Origin: Planctomycetota bacterium
GTDB lineage: Bacteria; Planctomycetota; UBA1135; GCA-002686595
Direction of reading: 5' to 3'
Assembly (NCBI GenBank): GCA_004296785.1
Contig: SCVU01000320.1
Span: forward strand, 1-13,278
Length of the DNA stretch: 13,278 nucleotides
Both the position numbers and the translations under genes were made by a program. Shown one piece after another: positions 6,809 to 13,170 of this stretch (position 1 is its first letter; the number at the start of each line of letters is the position of its first letter). The notes under the pieces are model-generated. The model did no database searches, had not been told where the DNA came from, and saw only the letters and a list, made by a program, of their open reading frames with translations.

Positions 6809-8707
6809 ATGCCGGACCACAACCACTCGCCGCGGCTGTCCGTCGTGATCCCGACGTATGGGCGCGGCGCGAAGCTCGCGAACCTGCTCGCGAAGCTCGA
6901 CGACCAGACGTTGGCGCCCCGCGACTACGAGGTGATCGTCGTCGACGACGGCTCGCCCGAACCGGTGCAGATCGATCGCGCGGCGCTGCGCTATCCGTGC
7001 AAGCTGCTGCGCCAGCCGAACCAGGGTCCCGGCGCCGCGCGCAACACCGCGTTCGAGCACGTGCGCGCGCCGCTCGTGCTGTACCTGAACGACGACGCGG
7101 TGCCCGCGCGCGATCTGTTGCACAAGCACGTCGCGATCCAGGCACGGCTGCAGTCGCCGCGCGCGGTGCTCGGCAGCTTCGAGTTCACGCCGGAGTCGCT
7201 GCGCAGTCCGCTGACGCAGGTGCTGTCGCGCACGCGCTACCTGTTCGACTACCCGATGATGCAGGCCGGCGCCGAGTACGGCTGGCCGAACCTGTACACG
7301 TGCAACCTGAGCGTCCCGGCGGAGCTCGTGCGCAAGGTCGGCGGCTTCGACGCCCGGAACTTCCCCGAGGCGATCATGGACGACACCGAGTTCGGGTATC
7401 GCCTCGAGAAGCTCGGCGTGCGCGTGCTGTACCGGCCCGACGCCGCCTGCGGGCACGACCACGAGCTGACGCCGGCCGCGTACCTGCGCCGCGCGATCCG
7501 GCTCGGCGTGCACCAAGCGCGCTTCGCGCGCGTCCACGGCGATCCGATCCTGCTGCGCGCGAAGCCCGGCGACGATCTCGAATCCACGCTGCTCGAGCCG
7601 GCGCGCAACAGCGTGATCCTGTTCCACCAGCACGCGGCGCGCGCGCAGGCCTGGCTCGAGCGCTTCGAGGCCCAGCACTACGGCAGCAAGCTCGACGACG
7701 CGTCCGCGAAGTCCTGCGCCGAGATCGTCGCGCGGCTCGCGTCGGCGTTCTCGATGCGCGGCTGGCTGCTCGAGCTGGCCGGCGTCGATCCGTTCGCGGC
7801 GCTGGAGGGCGAGCCGGGCGCCGGCGAGCTCACCTCGCTCGTCGTGCTGTCGAAGGACGCGCTGCCGCTGACGCAGCGCTGCATCGCCGCGCTGCGCGAG
7901 GCCGCCGATCCGCGCCACCCGCACGAGCTGATCGTCGTCGACAACGGCTCGCGCGACGGCAGCGCCGAGTGGCTGGCCGCGCAATCCGACGTGAAGCTCG
8001 TGCGCAACGCGACGAACCAGGGCGCGTGCCGCGCGCGCAACCAGGCGCTGCAGCACGCGCGCGGGGCGTGCATCGCGTTCCTCGACAACGACGCGTTCGT
8101 GCAGCCGGGCTGGCTGTCGCGTCTCAAGCGGCACATGGCGCTCGACGCTCGCAACGGACTCGTCGGCCCGCTGTCGGATCGCGCCGCGCACGGCCAGCAG
8201 ATCACGGCGACGCTCGGCGCGAGCGCGCCCAGCGACCCGCACGAGCTCGCGCGCGCGATCGACGCGAAGCTCGCGCGCGAGAAGTCGCGGCTGTCGCGGC
8301 CGGCGACGCTGATGTCGTCGTTCTGCATCCTCGTGCGCCGCGCGGTGATCGACCGCATCGGCGGCTTCGACGAGCGCTTCACGCCGTGGGGCTTCGAGGA
8401 CGACGACTTCACGCTGCGCGCGCGGCTCGCCGGCTTCAAGGCGCGCGTCGCGTTCGACGTGTTCGTGCGGCACGAGGCGTACGGCGGGCCGAAGGCCGAG
8501 TGGCACCGCGAGCTCCTGCTGCGCAACTGGCGGCGTTTCGCGGGCAAGTGGGGCCTCGATCCCGCGCGCCACGGCGACTACGGGCCGCTCGCGGCGCTGC
8601 GCGGCGAGAGCGTCGCGCCGGAGCTCCTGTGCGCGCCGTTCGACGGTTCGCAGCGCCTCGATCCCGCCGATCTCGAGCCCGTGCGCCGCGGAGCGCGCGC
8701 CGCGTGA
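6809..8707 (+). CDS. Double-domain family 2 glycosyltransferase
   Basis: This 632-residue protein carries two GT-A (GT2-type) domains, so it could transfer two sugars or build an alternating chain. Domain 1 (about 9-250) has LSVVIPTYGR, EVIVVDDGS (41-49), NQGPGAARN (71-79) and YLNDDAVP (92-99), where NDD stands in for the metal-binding DxD, then DDTEFGYRLEKLG (191-203). Domain 2 (about 341-585) has SLVVLSKD, ELIVVDNGSRDGS (373-385), NQGACRARNQAL and FLDNDAF (424-430, a DxD), then GGFDERFTPWGFEDDDF (518-534). That last motif is the usual GT2 acceptor and base region. No membrane segment is obvious, so the enzyme is probably cytoplasmic or peripheral. The ATG at 6809 is preceded by GGAG at 6794-6797, a long 11-base spacer. 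Its stop overlaps the next glycosyltransferase start by four bases (GTGA, 8704-8707), which suggests translational coupling. The product could be an O-antigen, a capsule or a protein glycan. The family is sure; the sugar and acceptor are not. Confidence 0.9.
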   Translation: MPDHNHSPRLSVVIPTYGRGAKLANLLAKLDDQTLAPRDYEVIVVDDGSPEPVQIDRAALRYPCKLLRQPNQGPGAARNTAFEHVRAPLVLYLNDDAVPARDLLHKHVAIQARLQSPRAVLGSFEFTPESLRSPLTQVLSRTRYLFDYPMMQAGAEYGWPNLYTCNLSVPAELVRKVGGFDARNFPEAIMDDTEFGYRLEKLGVRVLYRPDAACGHDHELTPAAYLRRAIRLGVHQARFARVHGDPILLRAKPGDDLESTLLEPARNSVILFHQHAARAQAWLERFEAQHYGSKLDDASAKSCAEIVARLASAFSMRGWLLELAGVDPFAALEGEPGAGELTSLVVLSKDALPLTQRCIAALREAADPRHPHELIVVDNGSRDGSAEWLAAQSDVKLVRNATNQGACRARNQALQHARGACIAFLDNDAFVQPGWLSRLKRHMALDARNGLVGPLSDRAAHGQQITATLGASAPSDPHELARAIDAKLAREKSRLSRPATLMSSFCILVRRAVIDRIGGFDERFTPWGFEDDDFTLRARLAGFKARVAFDVFVRHEAYGGPKAEWHRELLLRNWRRFAGKWGLDPARHGDYGPLAALRGESVAPELLCAPFDGSQRLDPADLEPVRRGARAA

Positions 8708-10116
8708 GCCGGCTGACGCTGTGCCTGATCGCGCGCGACGAGGAGCAGATGCTCCCGGCGTGCCTCGCTTCGGTGCGCGGCGTCGTCGATCGCATCGTCG
8801 CGGCCGACACCGGCAGCACCGACAAGACGCGCGCGATCCTGCACGCGGCGGGCGCCGAGGTGTTCGACTTCGCGTGGCGCGACGACTTCGCCGCCGCGCG
8901 CAACGCGGTGCTCGAGCGCGTGCACGACGGCCACGTGCTCGTGCTCGACGCCGACGAGCGCCTCGCCGGCGGTGCCGGCCGCGTGCTGCGCGCGGCGTTG
9001 AAGTCGGGCTCCAAGCGCGAGCTCGACTGCGGCCTGCTGCCGCTGCACCACGCGAGCACGCTCGATGCGAGCGAGGCCGACGTGCTGAGCGGCCGCAAGC
9101 GGCTGGTCGAGCCGGTGCTGCTGCCGCGCCTGCTGCGCCGCGCGAAGGATCTGCGCTGGGAAGGCGTCGTGCACGAGAACGTCGGCACGTGGCTGGCCCG
9201 CCCCGGCCGCGCGATCCGCACGCTCGACGCGCCGATCGTCCACTACGGCGCGGTGCCCGAGTGGCGCGCCGCGCGCGGCAAGCGCGAGCGCAATCTCGCG
9301 CTGCTCGAGGCGCGCTGCGCGGCCGAGCCCGAGGATCCGACGCCGCGCGCGTACCTCGTCAACGAGCTGTTGCGGATCGGCGAGCGCGCGCGCGCGCGCA
9401 GCGAGATCGAGCGCGCGCTCGAGCTCGCGCGGGCCGCGCGCGCGCGCGGCGTGCCGCTCGACCCGACGCACGTGCTGACGCTGCACGCGTACACGCTGTT
9501 GACCAGCGGCGAGCTCGACGCGGCCTCCGCTTCGCTCGACCTCGCGCGCGACTGGCAGTGCAAGCACCCGAACTTCGACTTCCTGACCGGCGCGCTGCTC
9601 GAGCACCGCGCCAGCGCGGCGGCGCGCACCGACGCGGGGCGGCCCGATGCGGGTCGACCAGGCGCTGAGTTGCTCGAGCGCGCGGCGCTGCACCTCGAGC
9701 GCGCGCTCGCCGCGCACAGCACGCTGTGGCCGGCCGAGACGCTGCCGGGCGCGACGAGCTTCGCGGCCGCGCTGCGCCTCGGGCAGGTGCGGCTCGCGCA
9801 GCTGCGCACGCAGGAGGCGCTCGCCGCCTTCGACCGCGTGCTCGCCGAACAGCCCGACAACACGCAGGCGCGCCTCGGCCGCATCGAGGCGCTGATCGCC
9901 GGCGGACATCCGGACCGCGCGCTCGGCGAGCTCGAGCCGCTGCTCGCCAGCGCCGGCGCCGACGGCTGGCTCGTCGCGGCGTGGGCGGCGCGCGAGCTCG
10001 GTCAGACGGCCGATGCGCGTGCGTTCAGCGAGACCGCCGCGCGCCTCGCGCCGAATGGCGCACCGCGCTCGGCGCGCTGGGCCCGCGTCGCGCGCGCGCT
10101 CGCCGCGGCGGCGTAG
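8704..10116 (+). CDS. Family 2 glycosyltransferase with TPR-like C-terminal half
   Basis: This 470-residue protein starts at GTG 8704, overlapping the preceding stop by four bases. The start is chosen because SRLTLCLIARDEE is the normal N-terminal strand of this family; the frame is open far upstream, but that part is antisense or shadow sequence. Residues 2-190 are a GT2 domain with LIARDEEQMLPACLAS, AADTGSTDKT (34-42), FAWRDDFAAARN (57-67, the characteristic W.DDF..ARN motif), VLDADERL (80-87, DxD at Asp82/Asp84) and RWEGVVHE (151-158). This matches the SunS/WaaE-like GT2 group that often carries TPRs. Residues about 195-470 are helical with TPR-like repeats (for example EALAAFDRVLAEQPDNTQA, 371-389), probably for acceptor or partner binding. 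A DAGRP-DAGRP duplication lies at residues 310-319. The acceptor is unknown. Pairing with the double GT2 protein suggests successive steps on one glycan. Confidence 0.88.
   Translation: MSRLTLCLIARDEEQMLPACLASVRGVVDRIVAADTGSTDKTRAILHAAGAEVFDFAWRDDFAAARNAVLERVHDGHVLVLDADERLAGGAGRVLRAALKSGSKRELDCGLLPLHHASTLDASEADVLSGRKRLVEPVLLPRLLRRAKDLRWEGVVHENVGTWLARPGRAIRTLDAPIVHYGAVPEWRAARGKRERNLALLEARCAAEPEDPTPRAYLVNELLRIGERARARSEIERALELARAARARGVPLDPTHVLTLHAYTLLTSGELDAASASLDLARDWQCKHPNFDFLTGALLEHRASAAARTDAGRPDAGRPGAELLERAALHLERALAAHSTLWPAETLPGATSFAAALRLGQVRLAQLRTQEALAAFDRVLAEQPDNTQARLGRIEALIAGGHPDRALGELEPLLASAGADGWLVAAWAARELGQTADARAFSETAARLAPNGAPRSARWARVARALAAAA
9631..9660 (+). repeat. 15-bp tandem duplication inside the TPR-type glycosyltransferase gene
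   Basis: Two adjacent 15-base units (9631-9645 and 9646-9660) both encode DAGRP. They differ at four bases, all in third codon positions. It sits in a linker between helical repeats and looks like an old in-frame duplication kept at the protein level. Confidence 0.6.
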
Positions 10117-10260
10117 CGTCACCTGCGGCGTGTGCGGGTGCCGTCCGCTTCGCATGTGAACGTCCGCGCCGGGCGCCGCGCGCGAACTCTGAAAAACCTG
10201 CGTTTAGTTCCAGCTCGCCGGGACTGACGCACGCACGAACGACCGAAGGGGATCACTGCA

Positions 10261-10277
10261 CCGCGCTCGCGGCGCGG
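10261..10277 (+). promoter_or_regulatory. Stem-loop in the 5' leader of the small gene
   Basis: A 6-bp stem, CCGCGC pairing with GCGCGG, encloses the loop TCGCG. It is followed 16 bases later by AGGAG and the TTG start. The position suits an mRNA-stability or regulatory leader hairpin. No known riboswitch is recognised, and it is not a terminator because it lacks a T-tract. Confidence 0.3.
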
Positions 10278-10293
10278 GGATCCGAGAGGGAAG

Positions 10294-10298
10294 AGGAG
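10294..10298 (+). promoter_or_regulatory. Strong Shine-Dalgarno that sets the TTG start
   Basis: AGGAG, within GGAAGAGGAGAA, lies six bases before TTG 10305-10307. It is the best ribosome binding site in the window and is the reason for choosing the rare TTG start over an open but unsupported upstream frame. Confidence 0.7.
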
Positions 10299-10304
10299 AA
10301 CGCA

Positions 10305-10625
10305 TTGTCTGCCATCGACATCTACCGTCTGCAACCGGGTCAGGGGCTCGAGCTGCGCGTGAGCAGCGCGAGCGCGTCGGCGGGTTGGAAGCTCGAGGTG
10401 CACCGCCCGCTCGAGGGCGCGAGCCCCGACCTGGCGCTGCGCCTCGTCGACCTCGCCGGTCGCGAGATCGGCCGCGGGCGCGTCGCGCTCGCCGACGGCT
10501 ACCTCGCGGTCGCGCGCGAGATGCGCGGCTGGCTGCACCGCGCGGGCGTGCCGAGCGACGACTTCGACCTCGTGCCGCAGCGCGGCGACGGCGAGGCGCT
10601 CGTGCAGAGTTCGAGCGCCAACTAA
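10305..10625 (+). CDS. Small protein of unknown function
   Basis: I do not recognise this 106-residue protein. It starts at TTG 10305 behind AGGAG and ends at TAA 10623-10625. The frame is also open upstream into the glycosyltransferase gene and the intergenic gap, but that upstream sequence is Ala/Arg/Gly-rich shadow translation. The product begins MSAIDIYRLQPGQGLELRVS. It continues with a strand WKLEVHRP (28-35), an alternating stretch LALRLVDLAGREIGRGRV (53-70 by codon order, about residues 43-60), then LADGYLAVAREMRGWLHRAG (62-81), and an acidic DDFDLVPQ near the end. The order strand-strand-strand-helix suggests a compact alpha/beta cytoplasmic domain. No signal peptide, membrane segment, cysteine or metal motif is present. 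It sits 68 bases upstream of deoB on the same strand. A degenerate copy of its last codons follows directly. A role in the deo operon or in the glycosyltransferase locus is possible but unsupported. Confidence 0.72.
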   Translation: MSAIDIYRLQPGQGLELRVSSASASAGWKLEVHRPLEGASPDLALRLVDLAGREIGRGRVALADGYLAVAREMRGWLHRAGVPSDDFDLVPQRGDGEALVQSSSAN

Positions 10626-10658
10626 GGCGTGCTGCAGAGCTTGAGCGCCGGTTGAGGC
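10602..10658 (+). repeat. Imperfect tandem duplication across the 3' end of the small gene
   Basis: The unit 10602-10628 (VQSSSAN-stop) is followed directly by 10629-10658, which has a CTG insertion and would read VLQSLSAG-stop. Ignoring the insertion, and excluding the shared GTG, 18 of the remaining 24 bases agree. All six differences are transitions. The second copy lies outside the gene, in the gap before deoB. It looks like an old duplication of the gene's C-terminal end. Confidence 0.5.
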
Positions 10659-10667
10659 AGCTATGAT
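10641..10667 (+). promoter_or_regulatory. Candidate sigma-70-like promoter upstream of deoB
   Basis: TATGAT (10662-10667) matches five of six bases of the -10 consensus and stands out in this GC-rich setting. TTGAGC (10641-10646) is a four-of-six -35 match at a short 15-base spacing. Transcription would start near 10674, inside the hairpin preceding deoB. The same bases also form an ATGATG that could be a translation start, so the two readings compete. Confidence 0.3.
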
Positions 10668-10719
10668 GCGCGGCCCGTTCGAGCGGGCCCCGCGTGCGCG
10701 TCTTCCTCCTCGTGTGTGA
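10663..10719 (+). other. Possible 18-codon leader reading frame overlapping the deoB start
   Basis: ATGATG at 10663 is preceded by GAGG (10654-10657) with a 5-base spacer, a better initiation context than that of deoB itself. The frame reads MMRGPFERAPRARLPPRV and stops at TGA 10717-10719, 26 bases inside deoB in another frame. It could couple translation to deoB or be chance. The peptide resembles no leader I know. Confidence 0.2.
10672..10689 (+). promoter_or_regulatory. Hairpin immediately before the deoB start
   Basis: GGCCCG (10672-10677) pairs with CGGGCC (10684-10689) across a TTCGAG loop, giving six G-C pairs that end four bases before the GTG start. It occupies the place where a Shine-Dalgarno would be, and none is visible for deoB. 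It may reduce or couple deoB translation. No T-run follows, so it is not a standard terminator. Confidence 0.4.
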
Positions 10720-11866
10720 CTCCCTCGGCGTCGGCGCGCTGCCGGATGCCGGTCGCTACGGCGAGTCGGATTGCCACACGCTCGACCACCTGGTGGCGGC
10801 GGCCGGCATGCCGCGCATCCCGCGCCTCGTCGAGCTCGGCCTGGGCTGCGTGCCGGGCGTGCAGTCGCTGCCGAAGCCGCGCGCGCCGCAGGGTTGCTAC
10901 GGCCGGATGGCCGAGCGCTCGCCGGGCAAGGACACTTCGACCGGGCACTGGGAGATGCTGGGCTGCGTGCTCGAGCGCGAGTTCCCCGTCTACGCCGACG
11001 GCTTCCCGCCCGCGATCCTCGACCCGTTCATCGCGCGCGCGCGCGTGCCGGGCGTGCTATGCAACGCGCCGGCCTCGGGCACCGAGGTGATCGCGCGCCT
11101 GGGCGACGAGCACGTGCGCACCGGCAAGCCGATCGTCTACACGAGCGCCGACTCGGTGTTCCAGGTCGCCGCGCACGAGCAGCACTTCGGCCTCGAGCGG
11201 CTGTACGAGATCTGCGCGATCGCGCGCGAGATCCTCGTGCCGTACGGCGTCGGACGCGTGATCGCGCGGCCGTTCGTCGGCGAAAGCGGCGCCTACAAGC
11301 GCACGTACAACCGCCGCGACTACTCGCTCGAGCCGCCGTGCGAGACCGGGCTCGACCGCATCGCGAAGGCCGGCATCCCGGTCGTCGGCGTCGGCAAGAT
11401 CAGCGACATCTACGCGGGCCGCGGCGTCACCGAGTCGATCCACACCGAGGGCAATCGCGACGGCATGCGCGCACTGCGCGAGCGCGCGCGCACGCTCGAG
11501 CGCGGCCTCGTGTTCGTCAACCTCGTCGACTTCGACATGCTCTACGGCCACCGCCGCGACGCGGTCGGCTATCGCCGCGCGCTCGAGGAGTTCGACGTCG
11601 ATCTGGTCGAGCTCGAGCGCGAGCTGCGCCCCGACGACGCCGTGCTCGTCACCGCCGACCACGGCAACGATCCGACGTACACGAAGACGACCGACCACAC
11701 GCGCGAGCACGTGCCGGTGCTCGCGTTCGGCCCCGGCTGCCGCGCGGGCGTCGAGCTCGGCACGCGCGCGAGCTTCGCGGACCTCGGCGCGACGGTCGAG
11801 GAAGCGCTCGGTCTCGCCGCGGTCGGACCGGGCCGCTCGTTCTGGAAGGACGTGCGGCGCTCGTGA
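10694..11866 (+). CDS. deoB: Phosphopentomutase
   Basis: This 390-residue enzyme of the alkaline phosphatase superfamily interconverts (deoxy)ribose-1-phosphate and the 5-phosphate, feeding nucleoside-derived sugar into central metabolism. It begins RVFLLVCDSLGVGALPDAG, with Asp9 as the first metal ligand. SPGKDTSTGHWE (76-87) contains the family's phosphorylated threonine. NLVDFDMLYGH supplies Asp271 and His276. TADHGNDPT supplies Asp322 and His323, and TDHTREHVP supplies His335. These match the two-manganese site known for the bacterial enzyme. From memory of the family, the loop between His323 and His335 is one residue longer than usual. The length is typical. GTG 10694 is the only usual start, because an in-frame TGA lies at 10664-10666. 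The stop overlaps the deoA start by four bases (11863-11866). It should be cytoplasmic. Confidence 0.96.
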   Translation: MRVFLLVCDSLGVGALPDAGRYGESDCHTLDHLVAAAGMPRIPRLVELGLGCVPGVQSLPKPRAPQGCYGRMAERSPGKDTSTGHWEMLGCVLEREFPVYADGFPPAILDPFIARARVPGVLCNAPASGTEVIARLGDEHVRTGKPIVYTSADSVFQVAAHEQHFGLERLYEICAIAREILVPYGVGRVIARPFVGESGAYKRTYNRRDYSLEPPCETGLDRIAKAGIPVVGVGKISDIYAGRGVTESIHTEGNRDGMRALRERARTLERGLVFVNLVDFDMLYGHRRDAVGYRRALEEFDVDLVELERELRPDDAVLVTADHGNDPTYTKTTDHTREHVPVLAFGPGCRAGVELGTRASFADLGATVEEALGLAAVGPGRSFWKDVRRS

Positions 11867-13170
11867 TCGACGCGCGCGCGGTGCTCTCGAAGAAGCGCGC
11901 CGGCCTCGAGCTCGAGCGCGTGGAGATCGAGGGCTTCGTCGGCGCGTACGCGCGCGGCGAGCTCGCCGACTACTTCGCCTCGGCGTTCCTGATGGCCGTG
12001 TTCGTGCGCGGCATGAGCGCGCGCGAAACCGCGGACCTCGCGCGCGCGATGCTCGAATCCGGCGAGCGCTGGAGCTTCGAGCTCGGCCGGCCGACCGCCG
12101 ACAAGCACTCAACCGGCGGCGTCGGCGACAAGGTCTCGATCCCGCTCGCGCCGGCGGTCGCTGCGTGCGGCGTCGCGGTGCCGATGGTGTCGGGGCGCGG
12201 GCTCGGGCACACCGGCGGCACGCTCGACAAGCTCGAGGCGATCGCCGGCTTCCGCACCGGCCTGTCGCGCGCGGAGTTCGAGCGCGCGCTGCGCCGCACC
12301 GGTGTCGCGTTCGGCGCGCAGACGGAGGAGCTCGTGCCGGCCGACCGCAAGCTCTACGCGCTGCGCGACGTGACGGGCCTGATCGAATCGGTGCCGCTGA
12401 TCGCGTCCTCGATCATGAGCAAGAAGCTCGCGGAGGGGATCGGGGCGCTCGTGCTCGACGTCAAGCACGGCTCGGGCGCGTTCCTGCCGGAGAAGGAGCG
12501 CGGCGCCGAGCTTGCGCGCGCGATGCTCGCGATCGCCAAGTCGTTCGGACTGCGCGCGATCGCGTTCCCGACGTACATGGGGCGGCCGCTCGGCGACACG
12601 GCGGGCCACGAGCTCGAGATCGGCGAGAGCCTCGAGTGCCTGCGCGGCCGCGGCCCGGCGGATCTGCGCGAGCTCGTGTGCGCGTTCGGCGGCGCGATGC
12701 TGCAGCTCGCCGGCGCCGCGGCGACCGAGGCCGACGGTCGCGTGCGCATCGCGCGCGCGCTCGACGACGGCAGCGCGCTCGCCGTGTTCGAGCGCGTCGT
12801 CGAGGAGCAGGGCGGCGATCCGAAGGCGCTCGCGCGCTGGCCGGATCCCGCGTGGAAACGCGAGCGCGCTCCGATCGCGGCGCCGCGCGCCGGTTGGCTG
12901 CGCTGGACCGACGTGCGCGCGCTCGGCTGGGCGATCGTCGACCTCGGCGGCGGCCGGCGCGCGCTCGGCGACCGCATCGATCCGTTCCCCGGGCTCGTGT
13001 TCCCGGTGCGCGAAGGCGCGCGCGTCGAGCGCGACCAACCGGTGCTCGAAGTGCAGGTCCGCGGCGCGCGCGCGAGCGAAGCCGTGCTCGCGCGACTGCG
13101 CGGCGCGTTCGCGATCGAAGAGCAGCCGTTCGAGCCCGAACCGCTCGTCGGCGCGGCGCTCGAAGCTTGA
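11863..13170 (+). CDS. deoA: Pyrimidine-nucleoside (thymidine) phosphorylase
   Basis: This 435-residue cytoplasmic enzyme splits thymidine, deoxyuridine or uridine with phosphate to the base and (deoxy)ribose-1-phosphate, the substrate of the upstream phosphopentomutase. It has the helical N-terminus, then the phosphate loop DKHSTGGVGDKVS (80-92). The family signature SGRGLGHTGGTLDKLE lies at 110-125. The substrate residues His82, Arg168 (YALRDVTG), Ser183 and Lys187 (SSIMSKKLAEG) sit three positions below the E. coli residues His85, Arg171, Ser186 and Lys190. The C-terminal alpha/beta domain (about 340-435) includes DRIDPFPGLVFPV. At 247-251 it reads AGHEL where the family more often has GN-x-L. 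GTG 11863 starts within the deoB stop, with AAGGA at 11846-11850 a little far upstream. It could be the Pyn type with broader pyrimidine range; sequence alone does not separate that from DeoA. Confidence 0.95.
   Translation: MIDARAVLSKKRAGLELERVEIEGFVGAYARGELADYFASAFLMAVFVRGMSARETADLARAMLESGERWSFELGRPTADKHSTGGVGDKVSIPLAPAVAACGVAVPMVSGRGLGHTGGTLDKLEAIAGFRTGLSRAEFERALRRTGVAFGAQTEELVPADRKLYALRDVTGLIESVPLIASSIMSKKLAEGIGALVLDVKHGSGAFLPEKERGAELARAMLAIAKSFGLRAIAFPTYMGRPLGDTAGHELEIGESLECLRGRGPADLRELVCAFGGAMLQLAGAAATEADGRVRIARALDDGSALAVFERVVEEQGGDPKALARWPDPAWKRERAPIAAPRAGWLRWTDVRALGWAIVDLGGGRRALGDRIDPFPGLVFPVREGARVERDQPVLEVQVRGARASEAVLARLRGAFAIEEQPFEPEPLVGAALEA

Larger units (their letters stand above)
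10117..10304 (+). other. Intergenic leader region upstream of the small gene
   Basis: This 188-base gap between the glycosyltransferase gene and the small unknown gene contains no coding sequence I can support. It holds a relatively AT-rich patch near 10187-10210 (around CTGAAAAACCTGCGTTTAG) that is the most likely promoter area, although no clear -35/-10 pair is visible. GGGGATC occurs twice (10248-10254 and 10276-10282). CCGCGC (10261-10266) and GCGCGG (10272-10277) form a 6-bp stem with a 5-base loop, 16 bases before the Shine-Dalgarno. Confidence 0.4.

Noticed and set aside
5507..8572. 1021-codon minus-strand open frame covering the lipoprotein and the first glycosyltransferase
   Set aside because: It is in a different frame from the supported lipoprotein gene and antisense to conserved GT2 motifs. 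Its composition is typical of a GC-driven shadow.
5308..8703. Long in-frame upstream extension of the TPR-type glycosyltransferase frame
   Set aside because: The open frame runs far upstream through the lipoprotein region and the first glycosyltransferase in the wrong frame. The family's normal N-terminus starts at GTG 8704.
8578..10155. 525-codon minus-strand open frame opposite the TPR-type glycosyltransferase
   Set aside because: It is Arg/Ala-rich without motifs, while the plus strand has the complete GT2 motif series and third-position-only changes in the DAGRP repeat.
9726..10304. In-frame upstream extension of the small gene
   Set aside because: It overlaps the glycosyltransferase in another frame and is Arg/Ala-rich. 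The AGGAG and TTG at 10294-10307 give a better start.
12109..13038. 309-codon minus-strand open frame opposite deoA
   Set aside because: It is antisense to the conserved nucleoside phosphorylase signature and active-site residues and has no features of its own.
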